DNA of 64,000 bases from Trachythela sp. YZ-2020 (taxonomy: Eukaryota; Cnidaria; Anthozoa; Malacalcyonacea; Clavulariidae). Where the stretch lies: contig JADLSH010000035.1 of the NCBI GenBank assembly GCA_016169945.1, forward strand, positions 836,363-900,362, in the 5' to 3' direction. The notes beneath the pieces are model-generated. The model was not told the DNA's origin and ran no database searches. It was given only the letters and a program-made list of their open reading frames with translations. Below, in pieces: positions 34,277 through 44,324 of the stretch. The position numbers and the translations under genes were made by a program. Positions within the stretch are counted from its first letter, which is position 1. Each line of letters begins with the position of its first letter.

Positions 34277-35124
34277 ACTTCAAAATACAAACCGCAACAC
34301 ATATTGATTGTATGATATAAATGGCTAAGTGGAAATACTGAACTTAAAAACATGAATTATAGTCAGAAACTCGGAAAAATGTAGTGAAAGTGTCTCTAAA
34401 TGTGACTTATAGGCTGGAAAATCACTTGGAAAAATAAACAAAGATTATACTTAGATTATTGTATTTAAACACTAATTAGTGAAAGGCCTGCATACAAAAT
34501 ATCAATTTGCTAATGTTAAATAACATATTAAAATAGGTATGTTAAGTGTCCATTAATGTAACGAAACATTATTTACAATTTACAGCTACCATGCATGGTG
34601 ACGTACATTATGCTTTTGTCTATATTTCCGCCTGGTCCATCACTTGCAAGCGTGGTACGGTAAGTTTGTCTTCAAGCAGTCCTTCAACAGTCCGGGCAGA
34701 CAAGTTTCAATGAATTTTTTTGTTTTAAACAGCCCATTAATATTTAAGGATAATGCAGATATCTACTTTAATGAAATATAATATCTTCGATTTGTTCATC
34801 TATAACAGTTTTCTACTCACTAGGGCGCTTAATATATGCATTGGTGCAAGCGTTTTTCAGTTCTGGCAATAGACCTTATGCATAGTGACATTTCCATACT
34901 GTGCATGACCACAAATACCAGAAATATTTTCTAGTATTTTATTTTTTTAGATCCTCGCAAAGAATTCTGGTAGTTGTAGTCAAACACAGCAAAGAAACGT
35001 CATAATGCATAATGTCTATTCAGAACTGAGATTGATTCTGGAATGCATGCAGTGTTCATAGAAATTTCAACTAGAAAATCCCAAATGAATGTTCCCAAAC
35101 ATCAAATATACAAGGAAACGGCTA
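34277..35124. other. 3' flank of gene A
   Basis: AT-rich. On the minus strand an AATAAA-type signal lies at about 34936-34941, roughly 185 bp past the gene A stop, and could serve polyadenylation. Nothing else recognised. Confidence 0.35.
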
Positions 35125-36790
35125 CTATCTAAATGCCCATGTTTTCCGATTATCTGCGGACCAGTTGCATTCTGGCGATTGGAATAACCATGCAATTAGA
35201 TCTGAAATCTCCCCTCCAAAACAGCCAGGTTTCGCCAATTCCGCCGGAATCCAGTAGCTTCTTAGACCGCCGTAGTTTACAAAAACTTCTTCTGGTGCTG
35301 TTGTCCGCGGTAGATCCTCTTTGGCGAAAACGACCAGTTGTCTTTTGACCACCTTGTATTCTGCATTGCAACACGCGTCGATTTCTTCCTCGACCTTGCG
35401 CCAATCTCTTTCCTCCAGCTGTGGCACGGAGTCAAGGGATAGTTCCTTAATCTTGCGCAGTGACTGGAGAACAAGTGGTTGGTTTGCATAGCGACCCAAA
35501 TTGTTACCGTTCGCTATTTCAGCGTCGAAGTGAAGCTTTTTCCATTGTAAGGCGTAAAAGCGAGATGTTTCAGGACCGCCCGATTCACTAGCTGGAGTTT
35601 CTTTTTCGGCGTACAGGCAAAGATGTGTGTTCTTCTCAATCGCTTCGTGTTGTTTCAGAAACAGACCAGAGCCTGCATTCGGAATGGTGCTCTTCGCGGG
35701 GAAACAATGGCTTTCGAATCTGAGTGGGCATTCTACTATTCGAAAGAAGAACGCATCTTGTTCTTGGCTCGACTCCATCTGATCATCTATTCCGACAACG
35801 ATTGGCGTGGTGGGTTCCTGTGTTTGTTGCATCCATGCGTCCTCCGGACATTCCGGGGGGTTGGAAATCGGAACGTACGTCCGATACCGTTCTGCGAGGG
35901 GGTTCCATTCTTTACGCAGCTCCCACGGTCTAAATGGGTGAGAGAACACCTCTTCTGGCAAATTGAAGATTCCAGAACGATTTGCAATGGCAGCCCGCAT
36001 GCGTTGATCTATCTCAACGTCTATGCCAGTGGTGTAGAAAGACAATGTGTATCCATGTGCAGCTAATAATGCGCTGAGACTTTGAGATATACCATCTATT
36101 TTCACCACGATATCTATAATGAGTCGACCGTAGGCACCACGCGGTTTTGTCGAGTTACCTTCGTCATCGGTTGGTATTCCTAGGTAAACTACATCTGCCT
36201 TGTGGATGATTGATCGGGCAGCGCGCAGAGATTCTATCCCAATATGTCTCGTCAAGAGTTGGGTCTTTCTAGTGGACGTCGGGTCGGTGGCTTTGTAAAT
36301 GCGTACGGAGTAAGACACTTCAGGTGCGTCGGTAAACTCCAGGCGAATTCGTATGAAATTGCCGTGTGTCCTGAGCGACTTAAGATCACCCGAGCTGTTA
36401 TCGGAGATGTACACTTCGCACGAGTCACCATCGTAGAAATGAATAGATTCTTTTGGAATTTCTTTAATTTCATGGCTGGACGACGATTCAACGCGCCACG
36501 AATACGGCAGAGGATCGGTCAGCTTCCGCTGCTGTTTAAATGTAAGCATGTACTTACCAACAGTGTCGAGAACATGTGTTGGCGATGCACGGGTTGTCGC
36601 AGGTGGACTAAACGGTGGTGTGGAACAGGCGAGGCAGTGGTACTTGGCTAGCGAAGTGGCGCTTAGCCCCTTGCGCATTTGTTGAAGGGTTTGAGCGTGG
36701 ATCTCGGATCGGGCACAGTGCATTGGCCTCTTGTTAATGTCAGGAGCTGTTTCCGAAGGTTCTTCAGTTTCGTCCTCGCTATCATGATAA
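35125..36790 (-). CDS. Gene A exon 4: SNase-like nuclease plus SET domain
   Basis: Terminal exon of gene A. Numbering from the in-frame Met at 36837. A short Cys-containing segment (38-75) precedes a staphylococcal-nuclease fold at about 130-295: DGDS (136-139), RIRLEFTDAPE with Arg165, Asp170 and Glu173, and Tyr-Gly-Arg238, so the metal ligands and both catalytic Arg and Glu positions appear kept. A SET-like domain follows at about 375-530: Pro-Asn-Ala-Gly-Ser-Gly-Leu-Phe (386-393), NNLGRYANQP (445-454), Glu-Val-Phe-Val-Asn-Tyr-Gly (517-523) then Tyr-Trp. Expected roles from the families: Ca-dependent DNA/RNA cleavage, and lysine methylation or a SAM-binding relic. The true exon starts at TTTCAG|TTATCATG in phase 2, so the Met at 36837 is probably not the start. 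No stop inside. Confidence 0.8.
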
Positions 36791-37181
36791 CTGAAATAGA
36801 GAGTGGTGGACCGGTTCAAAGTTTCGTAATGTTTCATGTGCGCTATTTACCCAAATAATAATTTGTGATAGGACAATTTGATATTTTACTGAAATATGTA
36901 AATATTTTCTGTTTTAGCATTCGTGGAATGTTGTCCCAAAGTACACACAGTGATATGTTCGATTTTTACGATCACCAGGAGTGCATCATGCATGTTCCAC
37001 AGTACAGGTGCGTGTTATCTTCAAGAGGGAAGTTTGTATTTGACTATGACAATTACAAGGGACCGGTTGTATTTAATTCTCAACTACTTTATAACTACCC
37101 GTTTTGTAGTTAAATGGTGGTTAATTGTATAGTCCGGCTGATAATTTCAAGGAAATATATAATGGTGATTGAACTGAGTGG

Positions 37182-37246
37182 AGTGCAATTTTGTCTGAAA
37201 TCAAACGTGTGATTACCACAAGTTTGATTTCAGACCAAAATTGCAC
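37182..37246. repeat. Short hairpin in gene A intron 3
   Basis: Arms of 24-25 bp (GTGCAATTTT then GTCTGAAATCAAAC, and its inverse) around a 15-bp loop. Confidence 0.8.
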
Positions 37247-39578
37247 GACACGAAGTTAAATTTCCGCTTTATTATCTTCATTTTGAAATCTAAATAATTT
37301 TTTAAACCGGAATCGGTATTTTATTAGCCTTTGTTTACATTGACACACCTGCGATACTCCCTGAAATGCCGTAGCCCAGCAACAACATGAATTGTAATTT
37401 GACAAATTGACTCGGTATAAACAAGCAAAATGTGAGTGAATTGCTAGAAATAAAGACCGAAAAAGTAAGTGTAAAGATATCGTAGACTTTACATGTAAAT
37501 TTATAAACGTTTTTTGTGATTTTGTGCATTCAAACATTGACACTACAATCGATCATTCCATATTGTGCCTTTGACAGCTTTGTGTTCAGTTTTTCAGCTG
37601 TTGCTCAAACGAAACTTGCTTTTGGTGACATTTTGACAATGTTTCATTCAAAATGTTGTCGATAATTTGGCCTGTATTATTTGTGAAAAATTATTTGATA
37701 TTCTTTTAAGTTCGACTCGCCTTTATGTTGATTTTTATGAAAAAAACTGCAGTAAATGCAGTATAGAGTATTGACAATATATGGTGAACAGATTTGGTCA
37801 TTTGCCAGAGTACATTTTTCTTTAAATTGATTGGCTAGTTGAATTCTATCATTCAATCTGAGTGGTTGTTGTGGTGATTTGGGAATTAATCGCACTATTT
37901 TTGACCAATCAGATTGCAAGAAATGCCATTGATTTCAAAATGAATATAATAAAGAATTACATTTATTCCAAATAATAGGTGCGCGTGATTATATACACAA
38001 TTTTCAAACTATAGATTTCAGGTTCAGTGAGTTACAATTTTGCAGACATGGCGTTAGTGTTCCGAATTGCGGGCATTTAAACTAAGCGAGCAATTTAGCG
38101 CGAGGAGTAAGTCACGCCTTAATATTGTACAAGACGTTTGGACTTTCGTGTATCACGCCCTATCTTTTAAATTGTATAATAATATGCATACGTGTATAGA
38201 AATGTTTTCACAGTAGTGCAATTTTTTGTCATCACAGTGCAAATATCTGCATGTAATAGACGGCCGGCGAAGCTTGAAAAAAGTGTCTATAAAAAACTGT
38301 CGATGGCATTTTTTTGTTAGAAGCATGAAACTACGCAAAATGTCTTAGGATAGTGTTTACTTTGAGACTGAGAGTGGTTGCCAACCGTAATGGGATTTTT
38401 GTCGCATGCTGTATTTTATATTAGTGTTTTATTTTAATTGGCTGACCATCCAATTAACATTTGTAAAGCTCGCGTAATCTTCTTTCGCATAATACATCAA
38501 AACACGACCTTCAAAAAGAAGCCACAACAATATGTTTTTGTTGTGTTACAGACAGGCAACAATCACACATGTTTAGATTACATATACGAATCAGTATTAC
38601 ACGCCCGGTTGCCAGCCGTGTAACACAATATATTTCTGTTGAGCCAGTCGAGTTTTGGCATGTAAATGGTTGAAAAACAGCATGTTGGCGCAAATACGTA
38701 GACCTTGAAAATCGGTAAATATTCTATATTAAACGCAATAATTTACGAATTTAAGCCTTTGCGTAACCACTCGTCCTAATAAATCCATCCTTATTTTGAA
38801 ACTCGCCTCCATACAGGTATTTTAACAAGTGTAATAGTAATACCATTTTCTCATTAGCATGTCATTTTTAGTTATGACAATTAAGAAAAGGAGGAATTTG
38901 TCCATGCTAATTAGGTAGTGAACGAATTACATTAAATCCATGATATCGAAACTTGCTTTTAAATGGATTCCCATCTATCGAAATGTCGTTATAAAAACCT
39001 TCCAAATTCGAAAATAGAAAAATTACGGAAGATACTCCGTTGACACTGCTTTGACAGTCACTTTTTTCGAAGCTGGCCGGCCGTCTATAATCACTCTGAA
39101 CCAAACAAACTTGAGCGGATTGCTGGAAACAAAACGACATGGCGCCTAAACTGAAACTTGAATTTGGGGGACTTAAGCTATTTAAGCGGTGCCAACATGA
39201 AATCCACATACATGAAATCCACATAAAATGTTCGGCAATGCATACATCTTAACGATGTATGTCGTTAAATTAGTAATCGCAAAATTCTCCTAAAATTTGG
39301 ATATAGCATGCACTCGTGAGTTTTTCTAAAACCTCAAGTTTATGTTACCGCACTAATAATATACATAAAAATATTACTCGACTGTGATTAGTTGATTTGA
39401 GTGCGGCTATAATCCCAAACAACAGTGCAATTTTCTGTAATCAGAGTGCAAAAAATCTGTAATCACTAAGAAGTAATAAAATTTGAAGCTCGCCTAAACT
39501 TAATTTGGATTTTCGGGACGAAAATGACGACTTAAAATGCATATTATTAATAAGCATAATAGCATGATTTCTCATGAA

Positions 39579-39694
39579 ATTTGGATATAACATGCACTCG
39601 TGAGTTTCTCAAACACCTCAAATAGCTCTCGTCCTTCGGACTCGTGCTATTTTGAGGTCTTTGAAAAACTCACTCCTGCATGTTATATCCAAAT
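39579..39694. repeat. Fold-back repeat in gene A intron 3
   Basis: Inverted arms of about 55 bp beginning ATTTGGATATAACATGCACT, with a short loop reading CTCGTCCTTCGGACTCG. A single-arm copy lies at about 39296-39345. A similarly built fold-back with a CTCG...GGCTCG centre occurs at 62411-62514. Confidence 0.75.
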
Positions 39695-40315
39695 TGCACT
39701 CGAAACCGTACATGCTACATATATACCTATACTATATAATTAGAACAGTTTTTCAGATTTTAGTTAGAAATGTAACTTTATGAAATGGCTATCACAAGGC
39801 ATTACTTATTCAATTTGCAGGTACAGTGCGCACTTTGTGATCGTACGCCTTGGTACAGAATGGAAAGACGCGTTGAAATGTGATGGATTCGTGAGTGTAT
39901 TATCTCCCGATAAGACTCAAAGTTACCGATTATCGTCTCATCCCTACTAACTGCAGCTTGTAAGTAGTCGACGTAGTTCATGATTGTGAAGGATTTCTTC
40001 AAAGAAATGCTTCGAATCGAAAGAATTATTGTGGGACTTATTATATGTCTACCAAATATCGTTGTAACTACAATCGAAGAAAACCGACTCAAGCATGAAC
40101 CAATAATCTGGCAAGTGATGAACCAGGCGGATAGACGTATTTTAAGAATTAATATATTCAGCATAACGTACGCACAAGGGCGATAGACAACTATATGTAT
40201 ATATGGTGAACCATAACACAACGTTATATATATATATATTTGTCTAATGCTCTTATGCGTACGTTATACTGGGAACCAATAGAAAATATTGATAGTAACT
40301 GTAATGACAGTTTAC

Positions 40316-41102
40316 CTTGCGTACATGAGATCAAACTCGATCACGTCTTTGCACAGTTTGCAGCCACATTTTCTCAGGACATCGGTATATTGAAGATAAT
40401 GATAGTCTTGTACCATTTTCGCGATCCCTTCTACGGTCGCCAGGTCAGATGTTGTTTGTTCATCGCGGTGTTTCGTGGCTTCCTGGACCATAGTTCCTAT
40501 TATGTGGTGCATACAATTCTTCACACCGTTGCCAGTGCAGCTGTATTCTACCATACGTTTTACGAAGTTCTCGCTTTGTTTCCAGCTTAAAATATCTGTT
40601 CTCCAATCCTCGTTGATTTTCTGCAAAGCGCTCACCAATCTTGCATCCATAGATCGCCACGAATCCATCATTTCCCAAAACAAATCCATTTCAGTGGGAG
40701 GACGACATCCATCTTCACCAATCGTTGACGGGCTTGACAAATGCTGTATGATGTGAACAGTTTTGTCAGGCGCCATGCATTGAGCGGTCAGCGGTTGCCT
40801 CACTTCTGACAGCTGCTCTGTGCCTCTGGGCTTCTTGTGAGGTGTGCTCGGCGGCGAACTCTCCGGCGAATTGGCATTGAAGCTGGCGTCGGTTGAACCT
40901 GGTGTTGTTGCAGATCGCTTTGTTGTAGCTGGCGTTATTGAAGTAGGGGGTGTTGTGGCAGGCTTTGTTGCAGATGTGCTGGCGATTGCCTGCTGTGCAT
41001 TCTCTTGGGACAGTTGGTCAGCCTTTCGCTTTCGCAGTTGAAATTCTTTGCTCGCCCGATTCCTTTGCTGACGTACTGAAACCGCGGAGCTACGAGTGCG
41101 AC
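40316..41102 (-). CDS. Gene A exon 3: basic/low-complexity and helical region
   Basis: 262 residues between acceptor TTCACAG (phase 1) and donor GCAAG|GTAAAC (phase 2). The start is basic (Arg-Gln-Gln-Arg-Asn-Arg-Ala-Ser-Lys-Glu...Arg-Lys-Arg-Lys-Ala-Asp), suggesting a nuclear signal. A Ser/Thr/Pro/Ala-rich linker follows, then a conserved helical block with Phe-Trp-Glu-Met-Met-Asp-Ser-Trp. The end carries a Cys-Gly-Cys-Lys-Leu-Cys cluster. Gene B exon 3 keeps the same order, with Leu-Phe-Trp-Glu-Leu-Met-Asn-Ser-Trp and Cys-Gly-Asn-Gly-Thr-Cys. Read alone it would stop four bases into the intron, which is why it looks like a separate gene. Family unknown. Confidence 0.7.
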
Positions 41103-41422
41103 CTGTGAACATTGCAATAGTTATTAATTGTATTCAGGCGAGGTGATCTGGCGACGAGCAAAGTGCGTGGAACTAGCAACAGAATAGAAATCCATTTTGC
41201 TGTATTTAATCACTTAACAAAGTTAAATGCATTTCCCGAGATATTTAGCAATTTGAATCTGAAAATGGATTTCTATCTGACGCCTAGTCCTTTTCCGTGT
41301 TTCCAGATCACCTGGCTTTATGAATGGTTCTAGAGTTCTGAAAATCCTGAAAAATCTTGTGTGCGTGATTTGGTATATAGGGAGAAATTTACTTGCTAGC
41401 ACTAATAGAAATTGATGCAAAC

Positions 41423-41574
41423 CTGGGAGCCCTTTCCTAAGCCGCGGGTTGGAGATTTCAGGCGCGTTCGTTGCGTTTCCGTGCCGGTCGACGCACGTTC
41501 GTCTTCAGAGGAAGATGACGGTGTCGAAGTGGAAATCTTTGGACATATCTTTAGCGTTGCATTAATCTCTCGTC
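41423..41574 (-). CDS. Gene A exon 2
   Basis: Between acceptor TATTCGCAG and donor CCCAG|GTTTGC. In the phase set by exon 1 it is open for 50 codons: Ser/Thr-rich, then acidic (Ser-Ser-Glu-Asp-Glu), then basic, ending Arg-Gly-Leu-Gly-Lys-Gly-Ser. The last seven residues are identical in gene B exon 2 (63947). Its 152 bp leave phase 0 at the donor while exon 3 needs phase 1. Gene B has one more nucleotide at the same place, so a 1-nt deletion or base-call error in A is likely. Confidence 0.55.
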
Positions 41575-41664
41575 CTGCGAATACTCTAACAAAAAATCAT
41601 TATACCGTTTAGAATTGAAACTTTCGCGCAGGATATCAATTAGCCGCCGTTCAATGTTACTTAC

Positions 41665-41812
41665 CCGTCTTTGCTCCTGAAAAAAGCGAGACGTAAAATG
41701 AATGTATCTTATCCACCAGAGCTTGGAGTGCCTGCGGTTTTCCTTCCAGCTTCGCCAAATTTGCCTTGATAGACCTATACACTTGGTCGAGATATTTCCG
41801 TCCATCTTCCAT
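41665..41812 (-). CDS. Gene A exon 1
   Basis: ATG at 41812 (Met-Glu-Asp-Gly-Arg-Lys-Tyr-Leu-Asp-Gln-Val-Tyr) running 49 codons to a strong donor ACGG|GTAAGT in phase 1. The sequence is a predicted amphipathic helix pair (Ala-Asn-Leu-Ala-Lys-Leu-Glu...Ala-Leu-Gln-Ala-Leu-Val-Asp-Lys-Ile). I chose this ATG because only this frame continues open through exon 2; a second ATG at 41805 is in another frame. No homologue recognised. Confidence 0.55.
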
Positions 41813-41925
41813 ATTGGAACATGTAAATGATTTTAGCTGACTTAAGCGTTCACTTTTTGATTAGATCACCAAAAAAAACTGCTGAAAAGCACATTTGATA
41901 ATGTCAGTTCTAAAAATACTAAATT

Positions 41926-42485
41926 ACACCGTGTATAATTGTACATTTTATATTTCGAGTTGTTTAGTTCATATAAATGTGAATATTATTATTAGTTGTT
42001 TAGTTGGTAAATTAATGATGAAACTATAATACTCTGTATGTTAACTATATATTTTATTTAATTGTTCCTATTACCAAGCTCAGCGGCGGAAATAGAGAAC
42101 AACACTGATCTATGTACGCGACTGGATATGTCCATGAACAACACATTCATTCTGGTCAGCCGACACCTTGCGAAACAATTTCTGATTATTGTATACTTTT
42201 ACACCGTGTATAATGTAATAGTTAATGCTTAATTGACCATTCAATGTTTCGAGTTGTTTAGTTGTTAAATTAATGAAGAAAGTATCATACTTTATATTAT
42301 AGTATATCATACTATCATATTTTGCGGGTCACACACGCGTGGGCTAATAATCTATTCCTATTACCCAGCTCAGCTGGGTAATAGGAATAACTTATTAGCC
42401 CACGCGTGTGTGTGACTAAATAGAAAACAACACCGTTCATTCTGGTCAGCAGACACCTTGCGAAACAGTTTCTGGTTATTGAAAA
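41926..42485. repeat. Tandem duplication (~280-bp unit) upstream of gene A
   Basis: Copy 1 about 41926-42200 and copy 2 about 42201-42485. Both run ACACCGTGTATAAT, TTTCGAGTTGTTTAGTT, CTATTACC(A/C)AGCTCAGC, TTCATTCTGGTCAGC and CACCTTGCGAAACA. The block starts 114 bp upstream of the gene A ATG, so it probably covers its promoter. Confidence 0.75.
42328..42415. repeat. 88-bp near-perfect palindrome
   Basis: Arms of 43-45 bp with essentially no loop: the left arm starts GTCACACACGCGTGGGCTAA, the centre is CAGCTCAGCTG, and the right arm is the inverse with two or three differences. It sits in the second copy of the duplication, and the first copy keeps only the central CTATTACCAAGCTCAGC. It could extrude as a cruciform or be a young fold-back insertion. 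Confidence 0.9.
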
Positions 42486-42700
42486 ACAATGTTCTAGCTT
42501 CTATAATTTAATACGTGTAATATGTGCGTTATATGAGGCATATATCCATGATGTTAAGACAAAAACGTATCCAACCTGAAGGTATAAAGGTATTATTCGA
42601 AATTATTTAACAGTTAAACCCCGTGAGCTCCATCTATCGATGGGGCTCCAAAGTGTAAAAAGACGTACTTCACTGAAGACTCTTCCAGAGGGGTCAGTTA

Positions 42701-43145
42701 TGTACGAGTCAAATCCAACCGCGATCAGCCCCCCCCCGGGCGACCCCCAGGGAATTTGACTTTTGAAAAAATAAATAGTCAAATGCTCGGCCGGACAGGC
42801 AGAAACCACAGTCAAATGCCCTGCTATAAGGGTACATGGTTCTGGAATTTTGTTGCAAGAAGAGCTTTCCGAATTGTTTTTCCTTTATTCCAAACTTTGA
42901 ACAACGGCATATTCAATATTTGTCGCTCAGAATGTGTTTAAAAAAGCAATTTTAAAAACTTCAAAGCGCTAGAGTGTACATACTTTATGGGAACAACCGC
43001 TGACCAATTTGTTGTATAATGGTCAAATGCCCGACCGGGCGGATTAAACTTGCGTCAAATTCCCGCCTATACAGAGCTGATCTTGAGTCAAATGTCCGGG
43101 GGTTGCCCGGGGGGGGGCTGATCGTGGTTGGATTTGACTCGTACA
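42701..43145. mobile_element. Nonautonomous TIR element with C-run ends, 445 bp
   Basis: Inverted ends TGTACGAGTCAAATCCAACC followed by CGATCAGCCCCCCCCCGGGC, nearly identical on both sides for about 60 bp, and flanked by TTA (42698-42700 and 43146-43148). Interior words TCAAATGCCCGG recall 5127-5899. Harbinger-like by its duplication. Confidence 0.85.
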
Positions 43146-43194
43146 TTACACAGAGGTTAAAATCATGAAAAGCAGACGTCATAGACAGGGGGGG

Positions 43195-43560
43195 TTAGGG
43201 TTAGGGTTAGGGTTAGGGTTAGGGTTAGGGTTAGGGATTGTGTGGTCTTATGGGTGACAACTTTTTGTAACTTTAAGCATAAATTACTTATCCGTCGACT
43301 AAACTATATGTTTATCAGTGTGTATTTCTATAATTCGAGTCCACATTAATCAAATACATAGTACGTTTGTGTAAAACTACGTGTGTCGCGCTCCCATCCC
43401 CCCATCTTAACATTATCCCTGACTCAGGGGGAGGGGGGGGCGAACCCATGGGGTTCAGTTCGTACATAGAACTTTGAAAATGCCACATTTTTAAGTCCGT
43501 AATTTCCCTCGACAGACTCTGCATGCATTCAGCTGACCCCAAATCTGACCCTATACTTAG
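43195..43560. repeat. TTAGGG array with a 325-bp attached repeat, copy 1
   Basis: Seven TTAGGG units (43195-43236) run directly into GATTGTGTGGTCTTATGGGT. A further 320 bp recur after a shorter TTAGGG array at 46025. TTAGGG is the animal telomere repeat; here it is interstitial. Confidence 0.85.
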
Positions 43561-44324
43561 CGTATATATAGATAACAATTTAAAACTTATATATTTTCAT
43601 TTCAGGTTCTTTATACCAATGTCTCTGCCGAAATGAATACTGGTGTAGCACTAAAAATGGCGCCAATGCACTTTTGAGAAACTTGTTGTGTTTAAGATGA
43701 TAAAACGACTGATATTAATTGAGTTATATTTATTTCCAGCTTCCAATATGGTTGTCACATTTTCCCTTTTTCTTCTTAAATTTGCATCCTTGCTTTGATG
43801 TATCATTGCTTTGGTGTCTTGGATAGATTTTTCATCGGAAAGAACTTATACAAGCCCGTACGTACATGCCATAATCTGTTACCAGTTGCTGTTACTTCTA
43901 AGTACGCGTATCGAAGTTTATATTTAGTTTTAAATTTATTTGATCGTATTAAACAACAGATATTAATTGAATTTTCTATATTTCCAGATGCCAAGGTGGT
44001 CATGCTTTTCCAGTTATTTTTCCAGTTCGTATTGGTGTATTCTTGCCTTAAGCTCAGTAATTATAATGCAGTTGTAAAGGTATATGAAACTCTTCTATGT
44101 ATTAACGTGTCAAAGTTCATGTTTAGTTTTAAATATATTTTATCATATTAAACACAACAATTTTTTCAAAAGTGCATCATAGCCATAACATTTTATCAGT
44201 GATAGACCAGTATATTAGGAAGTCTTCGAAACGTCGACCTCTTTTCCAAGGTAGGTTAGAACATTGAAAATATACCTCAATGAATATGACACAATGATAT
44301 ACCACCATTTTAAAGTAGACTCAC
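43561..44324. other. Non-coding stretch with splice-acceptor-like sites
   Basis: No protein recognised. TTTCAG or TTCCAG acceptor-like sites occur at about 43605, 43739 and 43987, each followed by short sequence. This may be part of the leader region of recombinase 2. Confidence 0.25.

Larger units (their letters stand above)
36791..40315 (-). other. Gene A intron 3 (about 3.5 kb)
   Basis: Donor GCAAG|GTAAAC at 40315 and acceptor CTATTTCAG at 36791, both phase 2. It holds a 25-bp hairpin at 37182-37246 and a 116-bp fold-back at 39579-39694. CAGTGCAATTTT-type words near 38215 and 39425 recur as old dispersed repeats. No gene recognised in it. Confidence 0.6.

Noticed and set aside
35133..36651. 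Plus-strand frames of 71-147 aa opposite the nuclease-SET exon
   Set aside because: Antisense shadows of a conserved coding exon without independent features.
36792..36837. Met at 36837 as the start of the nuclease-SET protein
   Set aside because: The first 15 codons precede a conserved acceptor and are not shared with gene B.
40312..41112. Stand-alone 266-aa gene
   Set aside because: Its stop codon lies in a consensus splice donor and its Met lies before an acceptor; the paralogue shows the same, so it is an internal exon.
43195..43236. Chromosome end
   Set aside because: Only seven TTAGGG units with ordinary sequence on both sides; interstitial.
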